Part shown: in pieces, positions 35,147 to 44,472 of the stretch
Layout of the letters: each line of letters starts with the position of its first letter
Position numbering within the stretch: the stretch's first letter is position 1
Assembly: GCA_028284935.1 (NCBI GenBank)
Contig: JANQQQ010000038.1
Location: forward strand, 1 to 64,000
DNA length: 64,000 nucleotides
Source: Croceivirga sp.
GTDB taxonomy: Bacteria > Bacteroidota > Bacteroidia > Flavobacteriales > Flavobacteriaceae
Direction: 5' to 3'
Made by a program: the position numbers and the translations under genes
Notes under the pieces: model-generated
What the model was told of the DNA's origin: nothing
Database searches by the model: none
What the model saw: the letters and a program-made list of their open reading frames with translations, nothing else

Positions 35147-36927
35147 AGTTGTTTGTCCATTTGGGAGATTACATCACCCGCTTTTTGATAGTCTTCATTC
35201 ATTTGTACTTGGGTTATTGGGCTGTAACGAGCCATCTCGCAGCTTTTCAAAAGGTCAATAAAAAGGGATATTGTTGATTCATCCACATTCTTTTTATTGA
35301 GCAACCCAATGATTTTTTCCTTGCTGAATTCCGAAGTTTCAATTTTGAGTTTTGCCTTGAGATAGTTATGCAGTGCCCTTTCCAAAGCCACATAAAATCC
35401 ATCGGGATTGTTTAACTGTTTTTTTGCCGCAGACAGGTACTTTCTGGCTAACCTATTGGCCATTTTTAATCGGTTTCCTTCCACATCTGCGTCACTCTCC
35501 TGCTTCTTTTTTCTTACAAACAGCACTAGGGGAATGAATGCCAAAGGCGCAAATAACCACCAATAAAATTTTTGGGAACCAAAAAAATGTTTCGAGCTTA
35601 TGGAAACCAAATCGGACTGTGTTTTAATAAAATGAAACTGTCTGCCCGTGGGAACCGTAATTTTTTGCGTACCTACGGGTCCAGAAGTACCCCCCGTATT
35701 GTCTGTTGGACCTTCCATCACGTTGATCGTAATTTCATCTGAGCTAAGGGTTTGATAGGATTTTGACTTTGGATCAAAATAACTAAATGAAATACTGGGA
35801 ATAGGATAACGGCCCCTAAATGAGGGAACAATGGTGTAGTTATTGGCTACTTTTCCTTGCATTCCAGCTATTGTTGTTCTTACATTTTCATCAAACTCGG
35901 GTTCGTATACTTCCAAAGCACTGGGAAGTTCTGGTTCGGGCAGCTGAAAAAGCTTTAAGTTGCCCTTGCCACTAACTTCTACCTTGGCCTGTAACGATTC
36001 CGTGGCGTTGAGACTTGTTTTGCTCGTGGTCACCTTAAAATCAAATTGACCGACCGCCCCTCCAAATCCAAGAGGTTTGCCCTCCTCCGGTAAGGGACGG
36101 ACATTCAAGGTACGTTTGCCGGCAGAGACGGTCTTGTTGGCTTGCTGATAGATTCTACTTCCAAAAAAGTCCCTTCTATTGGTCGGGACATCAACATATA
36201 ACTCCAATGACAAGGGCTCAATGTCCAACTTGCCGGCCTTTTGCGGATACAGCACCACTCGTTTTAAAATGACACTTCGGTAGGGTTTGCCATTATAGTC
36301 CTCATTAACGGTATTGTATTTGGTTACTGGAATATCTTGACTCCAGAAGTTGTTGTATTTAGGACTGTCCAAGGGCCTAAAATTGGTTACAGAAATATTG
36401 GAGCTTATGTACAGTTTATAGACGACTGTGACCGCCTCATTTAGATAGGGACTACCTTTTGAGACTTGGGCAACCAAATGTAAACTCTCATCGGCTACAT
36501 CGTCTGCGGTCTTTGGGGCATTTGGGTTATCGACAGCAGCGGTAATTTGCACTTTCCTAGGTAAGGTCTTATAGGTTTCCCCATCAATTTCAATGGTTGC
36601 CTGACCAATGGTAAAGTTTCCTTGGGCGGTCGGTTTCAGGATATAGGAGTACGATTTAGAAAAACTACGTTTTCCATTGATCCAAGAAGAAGATATAGAT
36701 TGCGAGGGTCCCATGACGACACGGAACCCGTCAAATGTGGGTGGATTGAAATTATCCCCGTCCTTGTTCATGGCAAATTCTACCCGAAGCCTTTCATTGA
36801 TGCCCAGTTTTTCTTTGCTCAACTTCATTTCAAAGGTGACCGCGTCATCTTCTTGACCAAAAGAGGTGGGGGAACCCAATAAAAGTCCCATAACACAAAA
36901 AATGGATGTCAACCTTGCGAGCCTCAC
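35143..36927 (-). CDS. batD: BatD family protein
   Basis: 594 residues. Cleaved signal (1-24), large periplasmic region of repeated immunoglobulin-like beta domains (about 28-430), one membrane helix around 445-465 (WWLFAPLAFIPLVLFV) and a helical cytoplasmic tail. Matches the BatD/oxygen tolerance family. Its ATG overlaps the batC stop by one base and its stop overlaps batE by 4 bases, so all are translated from one message. Confidence 0.88.
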   Translation of the reverse strand: MRLARLTSIFCVMGLLLGSPTSFGQEDDAVTFEMKLSKEKLGINERLRVEFAMNKDGDNFNPPTFDGFRVVMGPSQSISSSWINGKRSFSKSYSYILKPTAQGNFTIGQATIEIDGETYKTLPRKVQITAAVDNPNAPKTADDVADESLHLVAQVSKGSPYLNEAVTVVYKLYISSNISVTNFRPLDSPKYNNFWSQDIPVTKYNTVNEDYNGKPYRSVILKRVVLYPQKAGKLDIEPLSLELYVDVPTNRRDFFGSRIYQQANKTVSAGKRTLNVRPLPEEGKPLGFGGAVGQFDFKVTTSKTSLNATESLQAKVEVSGKGNLKLFQLPEPELPSALEVYEPEFDENVRTTIAGMQGKVANNYTIVPSFRGRYPIPSISFSYFDPKSKSYQTLSSDEITINVMEGPTDNTGGTSGPVGTQKITVPTGRQFHFIKTQSDLVSISSKHFFGSQKFYWWLFAPLAFIPLVLFVRKKKQESDADVEGNRLKMANRLARKYLSAAKKQLNNPDGFYVALERALHNYLKAKLKIETSEFSKEKIIGLLNKKNVDESTISLFIDLLKSCEMARYSPITQVQMNEDYQKAGDVISQMDKQL

Positions 36928-37817
36928 TACCAGTCTTTTTCGTTTTTGATTTTTTTACCTTTTACTTTTTTGGCATCAATTTTCTCTTGGACCTTCTTTT
37001 CTTCGTTTTGCATGGCCTCTAACAAATTCTGAATCTGTTGTTTGGATAGTTGATTGGGTCTTGGCCTGGGCTTCTTCTCTGGTTCCTCCCCTTGGTTGGG
37101 CTGTTTTTTTTGTTCCTGTTTTTCCTCTCCGTCACCTTTTTTGTTATCCTCTGGCTTTTGTTCCCCTTTATCACCCTCGTCTCCCTGGTCCTTGTTTTGG
37201 TCGTCTTTTTGATCGCCTTCCTTGTCCTTATTTTGGTCCCCTTCGTTATTTTGATCTTGATTCTGTTCTTTGTTATCCTTGTTCTGGTCGTTATTTTTAT
37301 CGTCCTTGTTCTGGTCGTTATTCTGGTTATTTTGGTCCTTTTTAAGCATTTCCTTGGCGAGCGCTAGATTATATCTCGTCTCATCGTCATTAGGGTTGCT
37401 TCTTAAGGCTTGTTTATAGGCTTCAACGGCTTTTTCATATTCCTTATTTTGCATGAACACATTCCCCATATTATGGAAGGCCTTGTGTTTGGTGGGTTTT
37501 TCCTCAGCCTTTTCACCGGCTTCCTTAAATCTGGCGAAAGCCTCGGCAAAACTTTCCCTGTTGTAATAGGCCCTACCTAAATTATAGGGGGCTGCCGTGT
37601 TTTCATCGCTCTTTGATATGGCCCTGCGGTAATCCGCTTCTGCTTGGATAAAGTCGTTTTGAACCAATTCTTGATTGGCTTCATAGGTAATATTGGTGGA
37701 CTCATTGAGGTCCTTTTTTGATTCTGACTCCTTATCCGTCCCTTCTTGTCCTGAAACCGTGACAAAGAAGCACAAGAGTAGGATCCAAAAAATAGGTTTA
37801 TGCATCTTCATGTTCAT
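36927..37817 (-). CDS. batC: BatC: TPR protein with charged low-complexity tail
   Basis: 296 residues: signal peptide (ending VSGQ), TPR repeats from about 45 to 160 (YNLGRAYYNRESFAEAFARFKEAG, AFHNMGNVFMQNKEYEKAVEAYKQAL), then about 90 residues made almost only of Asp, Glu, Lys, Asn, Gln (175-265), and a short conserved C-terminal helix (LSKQQIQNLLEAMQNEEKKVQ). Three in-frame ATG codons (37817, 37811, 37805) are all possible starts; all overlap the batB end. Periplasmic or membrane-linked scaffold by family. Confidence 0.82.
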   Translation of the reverse strand: MNMKMHKPIFWILLLCFFVTVSGQEGTDKESESKKDLNESTNITYEANQELVQNDFIQAEADYRRAISKSDENTAAPYNLGRAYYNRESFAEAFARFKEAGEKAEEKPTKHKAFHNMGNVFMQNKEYEKAVEAYKQALRSNPNDDETRYNLALAKEMLKKDQNNQNNDQNKDDKNNDQNKDNKEQNQDQNNEGDQNKDKEGDQKDDQNKDQGDEGDKGEQKPEDNKKGDGEEKQEQKKQPNQGEEPEKKPRPRPNQLSKQQIQNLLEAMQNEEKKVQEKIDAKKVKGKKIKNEKDW

Positions 37818-38844
37818 TAAACAAGTTCAACTTTTTTAACCATTTGGTTTTTCTATCAAGAATGAAAATGTCCAAAAATAGAAAGAAGGCCCCTAAGCCC
37901 AAAAACCACTGAAATTGGTCCTTATATTCAGCAAACTGTTTGGCCTCAAATTCCTTTTTATCCATTTTTTCCAATTCTTCCTTTATGTAGTTCACCGAAT
38001 CTTCCGTGTTGGAACCATTGATATAGGCACCCCCCCCCACTTGGGCAATTTCGGTTAGGACAGGCTCGTTTAAACGACTTATCACAACCTCTCCCTCTTG
38101 ATTTTTTTTAAGGCTCTCCACCACACCATTTCTTTTTATGGGGATGGGAGCACCTTTTGATTTGCCCACACCAATAGTATACACTCTGATTCCTTGATTG
38201 ACCGCTTTTTCCAAAGCCTCCAACGTATTCCCTTCTGAATGGTCCTCCCCATCGGAAACGATGAAGAGCACCCGATTGGTCTGTTCTGCATCATCGTAAT
38301 AGGTGGATGCCAAATCGATTGCCGAATTGATCGCTGTTCCTTGCGAAGACATCATTTCCGTGTTCATACTTTGTAGGAACATTTTGGCGGCGCCATAATC
38401 CGTTGTAATGGGCAACTGTGGGAAAGCCTGACCTGCATAGGCGATAATCCCTATTCTGTCACTAGCCAGTTGATTGATGATTTCAGAGACCAATCGTTTT
38501 GACTTTTCCAATCTATTGGGGGCAATATCTTCAGCCAACATACTTTTGGAAACATCCACGGCAAAAACAATGTCCACCCCTTCCCGCTTTACGGTTTCCA
38601 ACTTGGTACCAATTTTTGGATTGACCAACGCGATAACCAAAAAAGTGATGCCCATTAAAAAAACCACCAGTTTTAAAGTTGCCTTGAACCTTGATTTTTC
38701 CGGAGCTAGTTTTTTTAGCATCCGAATATTTGCAAATTCCCGTTGCTTACTCTTTTTCCAAACTTGGAGCAGTAGAAAGAGCAATACCAAAACAGGTAGT
38801 ATCCCTAGCAGGTAGAAATATAATTTTTCATCAAACTGCACCAT
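37798..38844 (-). CDS. batB: BatB: von Willebrand factor A-domain membrane protein
   Basis: 348 residues. Membrane helices at about 8-25 and 55-75 and a third at about 310-330; the VWA domain (about 88-290) has an intact MIDAS, VFAVDVSKSMLAEDI near 91-105 (DxSxS), with the following Thr in PITTDYG and Asp in IVSDGEDHSEG. Paralogue of batA next to it. VWA plus MoxR ATPase pairs act as metal-dependent assembly or chaperone systems in other bacteria. Confidence 0.9.
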   Translation of the reverse strand: MVQFDEKLYFYLLGILPVLVLLFLLLQVWKKSKQREFANIRMLKKLAPEKSRFKATLKLVVFLMGITFLVIALVNPKIGTKLETVKREGVDIVFAVDVSKSMLAEDIAPNRLEKSKRLVSEIINQLASDRIGIIAYAGQAFPQLPITTDYGAAKMFLQSMNTEMMSSQGTAINSAIDLASTYYDDAEQTNRVLFIVSDGEDHSEGNTLEALEKAVNQGIRVYTIGVGKSKGAPIPIKRNGVVESLKKNQEGEVVISRLNEPVLTEIAQVGGGAYINGSNTEDSVNYIKEELEKMDKKEFEAKQFAEYKDQFQWFLGLGAFFLFLDIFILDRKTKWLKKLNLFNEHEDA

Positions 38845-38848
38845 GATA

Positions 38849-39847
38849 CTAGATGAAACTTTTAAATAGCGTGTTTCTTAATCCCCATTCCATTAATAAC
38901 AATATTCCGGCCAAAAAAACCCAAGACCTAAATTTCTCTTCGTATTTGTAATACTTAAATTCTTCAATCTCCGTTTTTTCCAGCTTATTGATTTCGTTGT
39001 AGATCTCCTCCAATTTTTCATTATCCGTGGCCCGGAAATACTCTCCCCCAGTGACTTCAGCGATTTCCTGCAATAATTTTTCATCTATTTCCACTTGTCG
39101 CATTCCATATTGGAAAGAACCATCCCTTTTGTAGGCGATGGGAGTGAGGGCGTTACCATTGGTACCCAAACCTATGGTATACGTTTTAATGTCGTACTCA
39201 ACCGCCAAATCAGCTGCAGTTTGGGGCTCAATAAATCCCGAGTTGTTTACCCCATCCGTCAACAAAATAATCACCTTACTAATGGCTTTGCTTTCCTTTA
39301 ACCGATTTACCGAAGTAGCCAGACCCATTCCAATGGCGGTACCATCTTCCAATTGACCATAAACAATATCCTTAAGGGACCTCAATACAATACCCTTATC
39401 ACTGGTAATAGGCGTTTTAGTATAACTTTCTCCGGCGTAGGCGACCAATCCAATACGGTCATTGGGCCTTTTTTTGATAAAATCAGCGGCAACCTCTTTA
39501 AGCGCAGACAATCTATTTGGTTTTAGATCCCTGGCGAGCATACTTGAGGAAACATCAATGGCCATAACAATATCGATTCCTTTTGTGGTCTTGGTACGTG
39601 TGGAAATATCTTCAATTTGAGGTCTGGCCAGTGCCGTTATTACCGAAGCCAACGCCAATAATCGTAAAACAAACAGCATGGGTCTAAGTTTGGTCAACCA
39701 ACTTGAGGTTGAAAATGCCTTTGAAGTGGAGAGTTTTACCGAAGCCATCTGTTCCCTACGAGTCAAAAAGAACCAAAGAATAGCAAGTGGCAGCACCAAT
39801 AACAGCCAAAAGAATTCCGGGTTTGCAAATTGAACATTGTCTAACAT
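38849..39847 (-). CDS. batA: BatA: von Willebrand factor A-domain membrane protein
   Basis: 332 residues with the same plan as batB: helices at about 12-28, 58-76 and 305-325, VWA between, MIDAS IVMAIDVSSSMLARD near 93-107 and DGVNNSG near 198. Starts one base inside the stop of the upstream BatD-like gene and ends 4 bases before batB. BATA N-terminal domain type. Confidence 0.9.
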   Translation of the reverse strand: MLDNVQFANPEFFWLLLVLPLAILWFFLTRREQMASVKLSTSKAFSTSSWLTKLRPMLFVLRLLALASVITALARPQIEDISTRTKTTKGIDIVMAIDVSSSMLARDLKPNRLSALKEVAADFIKKRPNDRIGLVAYAGESYTKTPITSDKGIVLRSLKDIVYGQLEDGTAIGMGLATSVNRLKESKAISKVIILLTDGVNNSGFIEPQTAADLAVEYDIKTYTIGLGTNGNALTPIAYKRDGSFQYGMRQVEIDEKLLQEIAEVTGGEYFRATDNEKLEEIYNEINKLEKTEIEEFKYYKYEEKFRSWVFLAGILLLMEWGLRNTLFKSFI

Positions 39848-41505
39848 TAGGCTTGCGTTTTTACATCTATGGATGCGGTAATGCGTTGTACTATACGTTC
39901 CGCATAGGTATCACCATCCATCCATGTCAATATGATTTGTTGTTGAAAACCGGTCCCTCCAAAAAGGAAAACAGCATATTTTGTTCGTATGCTTTTGTTG
40001 GACTCGGGAGCTTTCATTTGATAGGACCCATAGGTCTTTAAACCTTGAACCCCACTTTTGGTATAGGCCTCTTCATTTTTTGCTATTAAATTTTTCGCTC
40101 CCTTGCTTTCCAAGGAGCGCAATACTTCTTCAACGGATTTTTCGAAATCTACAGGTTTACCATTGGAAAAGGTCGTGGCCGAAACGGAAGCAGTAAACAT
40201 TCCGTCGTAATTTGTGATACCGAAGAGTTGGGCGCTTTGGATACTGTCCGCTGGATTGAATTCACCCAATTCTTTTCTTTTCAATACTTCTGGGGTTTCT
40301 ATATCAATAGGCGGATATCCGTAGGAACTGCTCACCCATTCCCCCTCCAACAAGCGCTTTGTAGGATGCCTAAGTACGGTATCTTTTACCTCTTGAACAC
40401 CTAAAATGGCAGTGGAGGTGCCAATTCCCAGGATAATGAGTCCAGCGAGCACGGCTGCAGCTGTCCAGATACGCTTTCTTTTGCGTTTACGTTCAAGCTC
40501 AGCCAGATATTCCTCGTTTTGCAGTAGTTCTTCTTCAACGGGCTCTGGTAATGCCTCTTTGGTTTTGATCACAACGAATTCCACCGACTTTCTGTCGTCT
40601 TCGGCAATGGAAACCGCTGGTTTCGACTTGGCAAACTTCACTAAATCGGCAGTCTGCAGTACTTTCTTGAATTGGTTCAGGGTGTCATCTTCCAACTTTA
40701 GCTCACCAGCATCCTTCAAAAGCTCCAAGCGCCCGATCAACTGATCCGTGGTACTTTCCATCGCCGAGATGTGCACTTCTTCTTCCAAATAGGCGCGTAC
40801 AATATGGGTCAATTCTGAATAATACTTTTTGTACTCATCTTGGATAAGGTAGCGGGAATTTTCCAGTTCCTTCAGTTGCAATAGTGCTCTGTCATAGGGT
40901 GGAAGTAATGCTACCTTTTCCTCTTCCGTAAGGGGTTTGGGTCGAAAGAAAAACCAATAGAGTACCCCCCCAATAATCAACAACCCCAATAAAATGCCAA
41001 TGAGCCATTTCCATACTTTGGCATAGCTACGGTCCACCTTGACCAGAGGTTTTATGTCGTAGAGTTTTTGTTTCGTGGTATCCACAACGACATCGGCCAC
41101 AGCTATTTGGAATGAGTCGGTCAAAAAAGGTTCTTCGTTGATAGCAATACGTTGTTGGGGGATAACATAGCTTCCACTATCAAACTGTGTAAGCGCATAG
41201 ATACGCTGAAGGGTAATACGGTCTTTATTCTTGGTGGTATCCACCGTGAGGGCTTCCACCATCTCCAAGGGGGAAAAGGTTTGGTCCTCTGGGAAATAGA
41301 CCAGATTTAAGGAATCCGTTTCCACCGTGATTTTGTATTGTATCTGTTCCCCAATTTTGATTTGGGCGGTATCGATTTCTGCTTTTACGGATGACGTTTT
41401 TTGAGATTGAATGACCGAAGGGCAAAAAAGCAAAAAAATGAGGGTCCCCAACAAAAAAGCGGAAGACCTAATTTTAACCTTTAAACCTGAACCCACTGTG
41501 ACCAT
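39847..41505 (-). CDS. large BatD-like membrane protein of the bat cluster
   Basis: 552 residues. Signal peptide (1-34), a periplasmic immunoglobulin-like domain resembling the BatD N-terminus (38-150: AEIDTAQIKIGEQIQYKITV), first membrane helix around 165-187 (WLIGILLGLLIIGGVLYWFFF region), helical cytoplasmic part (190-345), a second membrane helix near 348-370 and an extra extracytoplasmic C-terminal domain of about 180 residues which I do not recognise. ATG 41505 (a GTG is 3 bases upstream) overlaps the DUF58 stop by one base. Position and first half match the protein usually placed between DUF58 and BatA; the second half looks like an addition. Confidence 0.75.
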   Translation of the reverse strand: MVTVGSGLKVKIRSSAFLLGTLIFLLFCPSVIQSQKTSSVKAEIDTAQIKIGEQIQYKITVETDSLNLVYFPEDQTFSPLEMVEALTVDTTKNKDRITLQRIYALTQFDSGSYVIPQQRIAINEEPFLTDSFQIAVADVVVDTTKQKLYDIKPLVKVDRSYAKVWKWLIGILLGLLIIGGVLYWFFFRPKPLTEEEKVALLPPYDRALLQLKELENSRYLIQDEYKKYYSELTHIVRAYLEEEVHISAMESTTDQLIGRLELLKDAGELKLEDDTLNQFKKVLQTADLVKFAKSKPAVSIAEDDRKSVEFVVIKTKEALPEPVEEELLQNEEYLAELERKRKRKRIWTAAAVLAGLIILGIGTSTAILGVQEVKDTVLRHPTKRLLEGEWVSSSYGYPPIDIETPEVLKRKELGEFNPADSIQSAQLFGITNYDGMFTASVSATTFSNGKPVDFEKSVEEVLRSLESKGAKNLIAKNEEAYTKSGVQGLKTYGSYQMKAPESNKSIRTKYAVFLFGGTGFQQQIILTWMDGDTYAERIVQRITASIDVKTQA

Positions 41506-42371
41506 CACCCCCTTCTTTTAAAATATCCAAGTAACTTTTTCACATAACTTTCATCCACTCGACAACTGATAATACCACTGCCCGACTTTGTGAAAGCATT
41601 GTTGAAATAATCAACACATTCCATGTGATATCGCCAATAGTTGTGCCGTACGTGACCTGAACTTGTATTGACCAATCGTATACTCCCGTCTTCAGCATCT
41701 TGAACCTGAATGACTCCCAAATTGGGAATGTATTCCTCTTTTTCATCGTACACCCTAATGCCTGTTACATCATGTTTGTTTCCAACAATTCGTAGGGTGT
41801 CCGCGTAGTCCTCTGCGATAAAATCCGATAGTACAAAAACAATCGCTTTCTTTTTCATCACATTAGTAAGGAACTTCAATGCTTCCGCAATATCAGTTTT
41901 GTTACTTTTTGGTTTAAACTCCAACAATTCCCTAATAATCCTAAGTATGTGGCTTTTCCCTTTTTTGGGAGGAATAAAAAGTTCCACTTCATCAGAGAAT
42001 AAAATGAGCCCCACCTTGTCGTTGTTCTGTAGCGCGGAAAAGGCCAAGGTTGCTGAAATTTCAGTGACCACTTCTTTTTTGAATTGATTGGCGGTACCAA
42101 AAAGTTCTGAACCACTTACATCTACCATAAGCATCATGGTCAACTCCCTTTCCTCCTCAAACACCTTTACATAAGGTTCATTATAACGTGCCGTTACGTT
42201 CCAATCTATAGACCTTACATCATCCCCAAATTGGTATTGCCTAACCTCACTAAAGGTCATGCCGCGCCCTTTAAAGGTAGAATGATATTCCCCGCCAAAA
42301 AGATGGTCGGACAACCGTCTCGTCTTGATTTCTATTTTGCGTACTTTCTTTAAAAGCTCTTTTGTATCCAT
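41505..42371 (-). CDS. DUF58 domain protein of the moxR cluster
   Basis: 288 residues, cytosolic. N-terminal [30 protein letters not shown] region (about 33-63) is the DUF58 signature, followed by a VWA-like fold with [12 protein letters not shown] near 86-97, a DxSxS MIDAS. Central member of MoxR-DUF58-VWA systems, thought to work with the MoxR ATPase. The gap to moxR (72 bases) shows no terminator. Confidence 0.9.
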   Translation of the reverse strand: [288 protein letters not shown]

Positions 42372-42443
42372 TTCGGTTCAAGGGTTACCGCTCGAGGTCA
42401 AAAACGTGTTAGGTCCAACCCACAAGCATGAAACAATGAGCTA

Positions 42444-43445
42444 CTAGGGCACTTCTACCTGGTTGACAATTTTGTTTATGATTTCCTCAGAAGTTATGTT
42501 TTCAGCCTCCGCTTCATAGGTGATGCCAATTCTATGACGTAGTACATCATGCACAACAGCCCTAACATCCTCGGGAATTACATACCCGCGCTGTTTGATA
42601 AATGCATAACACTTTGATGCCATTGCCAAATTGATACTACCCCTAGGAGAAGCCCCAAAACTTATAAGCGGTTTAAGGTTCTCCAGATTGTACTTTTCTG
42701 GATAGCGGGTGGCAAAAATTAAATCAAGGATGTACTTCTCAATTTTTTCATCCATGTAGACTTCGCGTACCGCTTTCTGGGCACTCAAAATTTGCTTGAG
42801 ACTGACTACAGGTTTTATAGGTTCCATTCCACCGTTAAGGTTGAGACGAATAATCAGTTGCTCCTCGGTCAATTTTGGATAATCAATGACCGTTTTTAAC
42901 ATAAAGCGGTCCACCTGAGCTTCGGGCAAAGGATAGGTACCTTCCTGTTCGACCGGGTTTTGTGTGGCCATTACCAAAAAAGGCTTGTCAAGAATAAAGG
43001 TTTCGTCACCAATGGTCACCTGTTTTTCCTGCATGGCCTCTAAAAGGGCGGACTGTACTTTTGCCGGGGCACGGTTAATTTCGTCAGCCAAAACGAAGTT
43101 GGCAAATATGGGCCCCTTTTTTATTGAAAAATCGTTTTCCTTTATGTTGTAAATAAGCGTACCGATAACATCAGCTGGGAGAAGATCGGGAGTAAATTGG
43201 ATCCTGCTAAAACTTCCCTTAACCGCTTTTGAAAGGGTATTAATGGCCAATGTCTTTGCCAATCCTGGCACCCCCTCCAACAAAATATGGCCTTGACCCA
43301 AAAGGCCAATTAAAAGACGTTCCACCATATGCCTTTGGCCAACGATGGCCTTATCCATCTCTTGTTTGAGCAACCCGATAAAGGCACTTTCCTGTGCTAT
43401 CTTTTCATTTACCGCTGCAATATCAATCGTAGTATTTTCCTCCAT
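42444..43445 (-). CDS. MoxR-family AAA+ ATPase
   Basis: 333 residues. Walker A is LLEGVPGLAKTLAINTL near 55-71, Walker B FVLADEINRAPAKVQSALLEAMQE near 116-139, sensor 1 MATQNPVEQEGTYPLPEAQ near 158-176, and the C-terminal lid domain from 220. First gene of the bat operon. Predicted role: ATP-driven chaperone acting on the VWA proteins; substrate unknown. Confidence 0.94.
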   Translation of the reverse strand: MEENTTIDIAAVNEKIAQESAFIGLLKQEMDKAIVGQRHMVERLLIGLLGQGHILLEGVPGLAKTLAINTLSKAVKGSFSRIQFTPDLLPADVIGTLIYNIKENDFSIKKGPIFANFVLADEINRAPAKVQSALLEAMQEKQVTIGDETFILDKPFLVMATQNPVEQEGTYPLPEAQVDRFMLKTVIDYPKLTEEQLIIRLNLNGGMEPIKPVVSLKQILSAQKAVREVYMDEKIEKYILDLIFATRYPEKYNLENLKPLISFGASPRGSINLAMASKCYAFIKQRGYVIPEDVRAVVHDVLRHRIGITYEAEAENITSEEIINKIVNQVEVP

Positions 43446-43588
43446 AAAGAATTGATTGTCAGGTCTGATTTATATAGAGGTGCAAAATGAAAATTTATTT
43501 AAAATCGCCCTGTTAATTATTGGTTAAAAAAACTTGGGAACCCTAAGTTTTATGACCCTTTTAAGGGATTTATATTTATTTTCACAGC

Positions 43589-44461
43589 ATGTCAAAATCG
43601 AAGGATTATTCAAGAGTCATAGCAGGAACAATGACTTGGGGAAGATGGGGTAAGCAGCTTACCAAATCGGAAATGACAAAACTGATGAACCAATGTGTCG
43701 AAATGGGCATAACTACCTTTGATCATGCCGATATTTATGGGGGCTATGAAAATGAAACTGATTTTGGCGCAGCATTTTTAGAAAGCGGTATCCCAAGAAA
43801 ACGTATTCAATTGATCAGCAAGTGCGGAATACAAATGACCCAAGGGCGGAACCATCAAGTAAAGCACTATCAATATGATGCGAAGTATATTGTGTGGTCT
43901 GCAGAACAATCGCTCAATAAACTAAAGACGGAATACTTGGACCTATTTTTGTTGCATCGACCAAGTCCTTTAATGGTTCCTGATGAAGTAGCCAAGGCCG
44001 TTGAAAAGCTAAAAAGGGATGGAAAAGTCAAACAGTTTGGGGTTTCCAATTTTACTCCTTCCCAAATAGCTCTTTTGGAAACCGAGGTTGAAATCGAGGG
44101 CAATCAAGTGGAATATTCCCTGACCCATGTGGACCCTATGAATGATGGTACTTTTGATGATTGTATATCCCATAGCCGAATGGCGATGGCATGGAGTCCA
44201 CTTGGCAGTTTTTTTAGGGATGAAGATGAACAAAAGCAACGGATTTCCAAGGCTTTGAAAGGACTCGTTGAGAAATACAACGCCGATGAAAGTCAGTTGC
44301 TTTTGGCGTTTATCCTAAAGCATCCAGTTGCGGTTCATCCGGTGGTGGGCACCACAAATAAGGATAGATTGGCTGCTTCACTAAAAGCAGCACATTTGGA
44401 TATGGAACTCCAAGATTGGTTTGTACTACTGGAAGCCTCCCAGGGTAGGGAAGTCCCATAA
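43589..44461 (+). CDS. aldo/keto reductase
   Basis: 290 residues of the AKR fold, YdhF-like. Catalytic Tyr in FDHADIYGGYENETDFG near 41-57, Lys in LISKCGIQ near 76, and the NADPH-binding end VVGTTNKDRLAASLKAAHLDM. Substrate unknown. Five codons before the SDR gene on the same strand; probably cotranscribed with it and the AlbA_2 gene. Confidence 0.88.
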   Translation: MSKSKDYSRVIAGTMTWGRWGKQLTKSEMTKLMNQCVEMGITTFDHADIYGGYENETDFGAAFLESGIPRKRIQLISKCGIQMTQGRNHQVKHYQYDAKYIVWSAEQSLNKLKTEYLDLFLLHRPSPLMVPDEVAKAVEKLKRDGKVKQFGVSNFTPSQIALLETEVEIEGNQVEYSLTHVDPMNDGTFDDCISHSRMAMAWSPLGSFFRDEDEQKQRISKALKGLVEKYNADESQLLLAFILKHPVAVHPVVGTTNKDRLAASLKAAHLDMELQDWFVLLEASQGREVP

Positions 44462-44472
44462 ATATTGTGACT

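Noticed and set aside
37050-37367. Rightward hydrophobic open frame (Leu/Val/Ile-rich) opposite batC
   Set aside because: It is the complement of the Asp/Lys/Asn repeat codons of BatC; the hydrophobicity is an artefact of reading GAT/AAC codons backwards.
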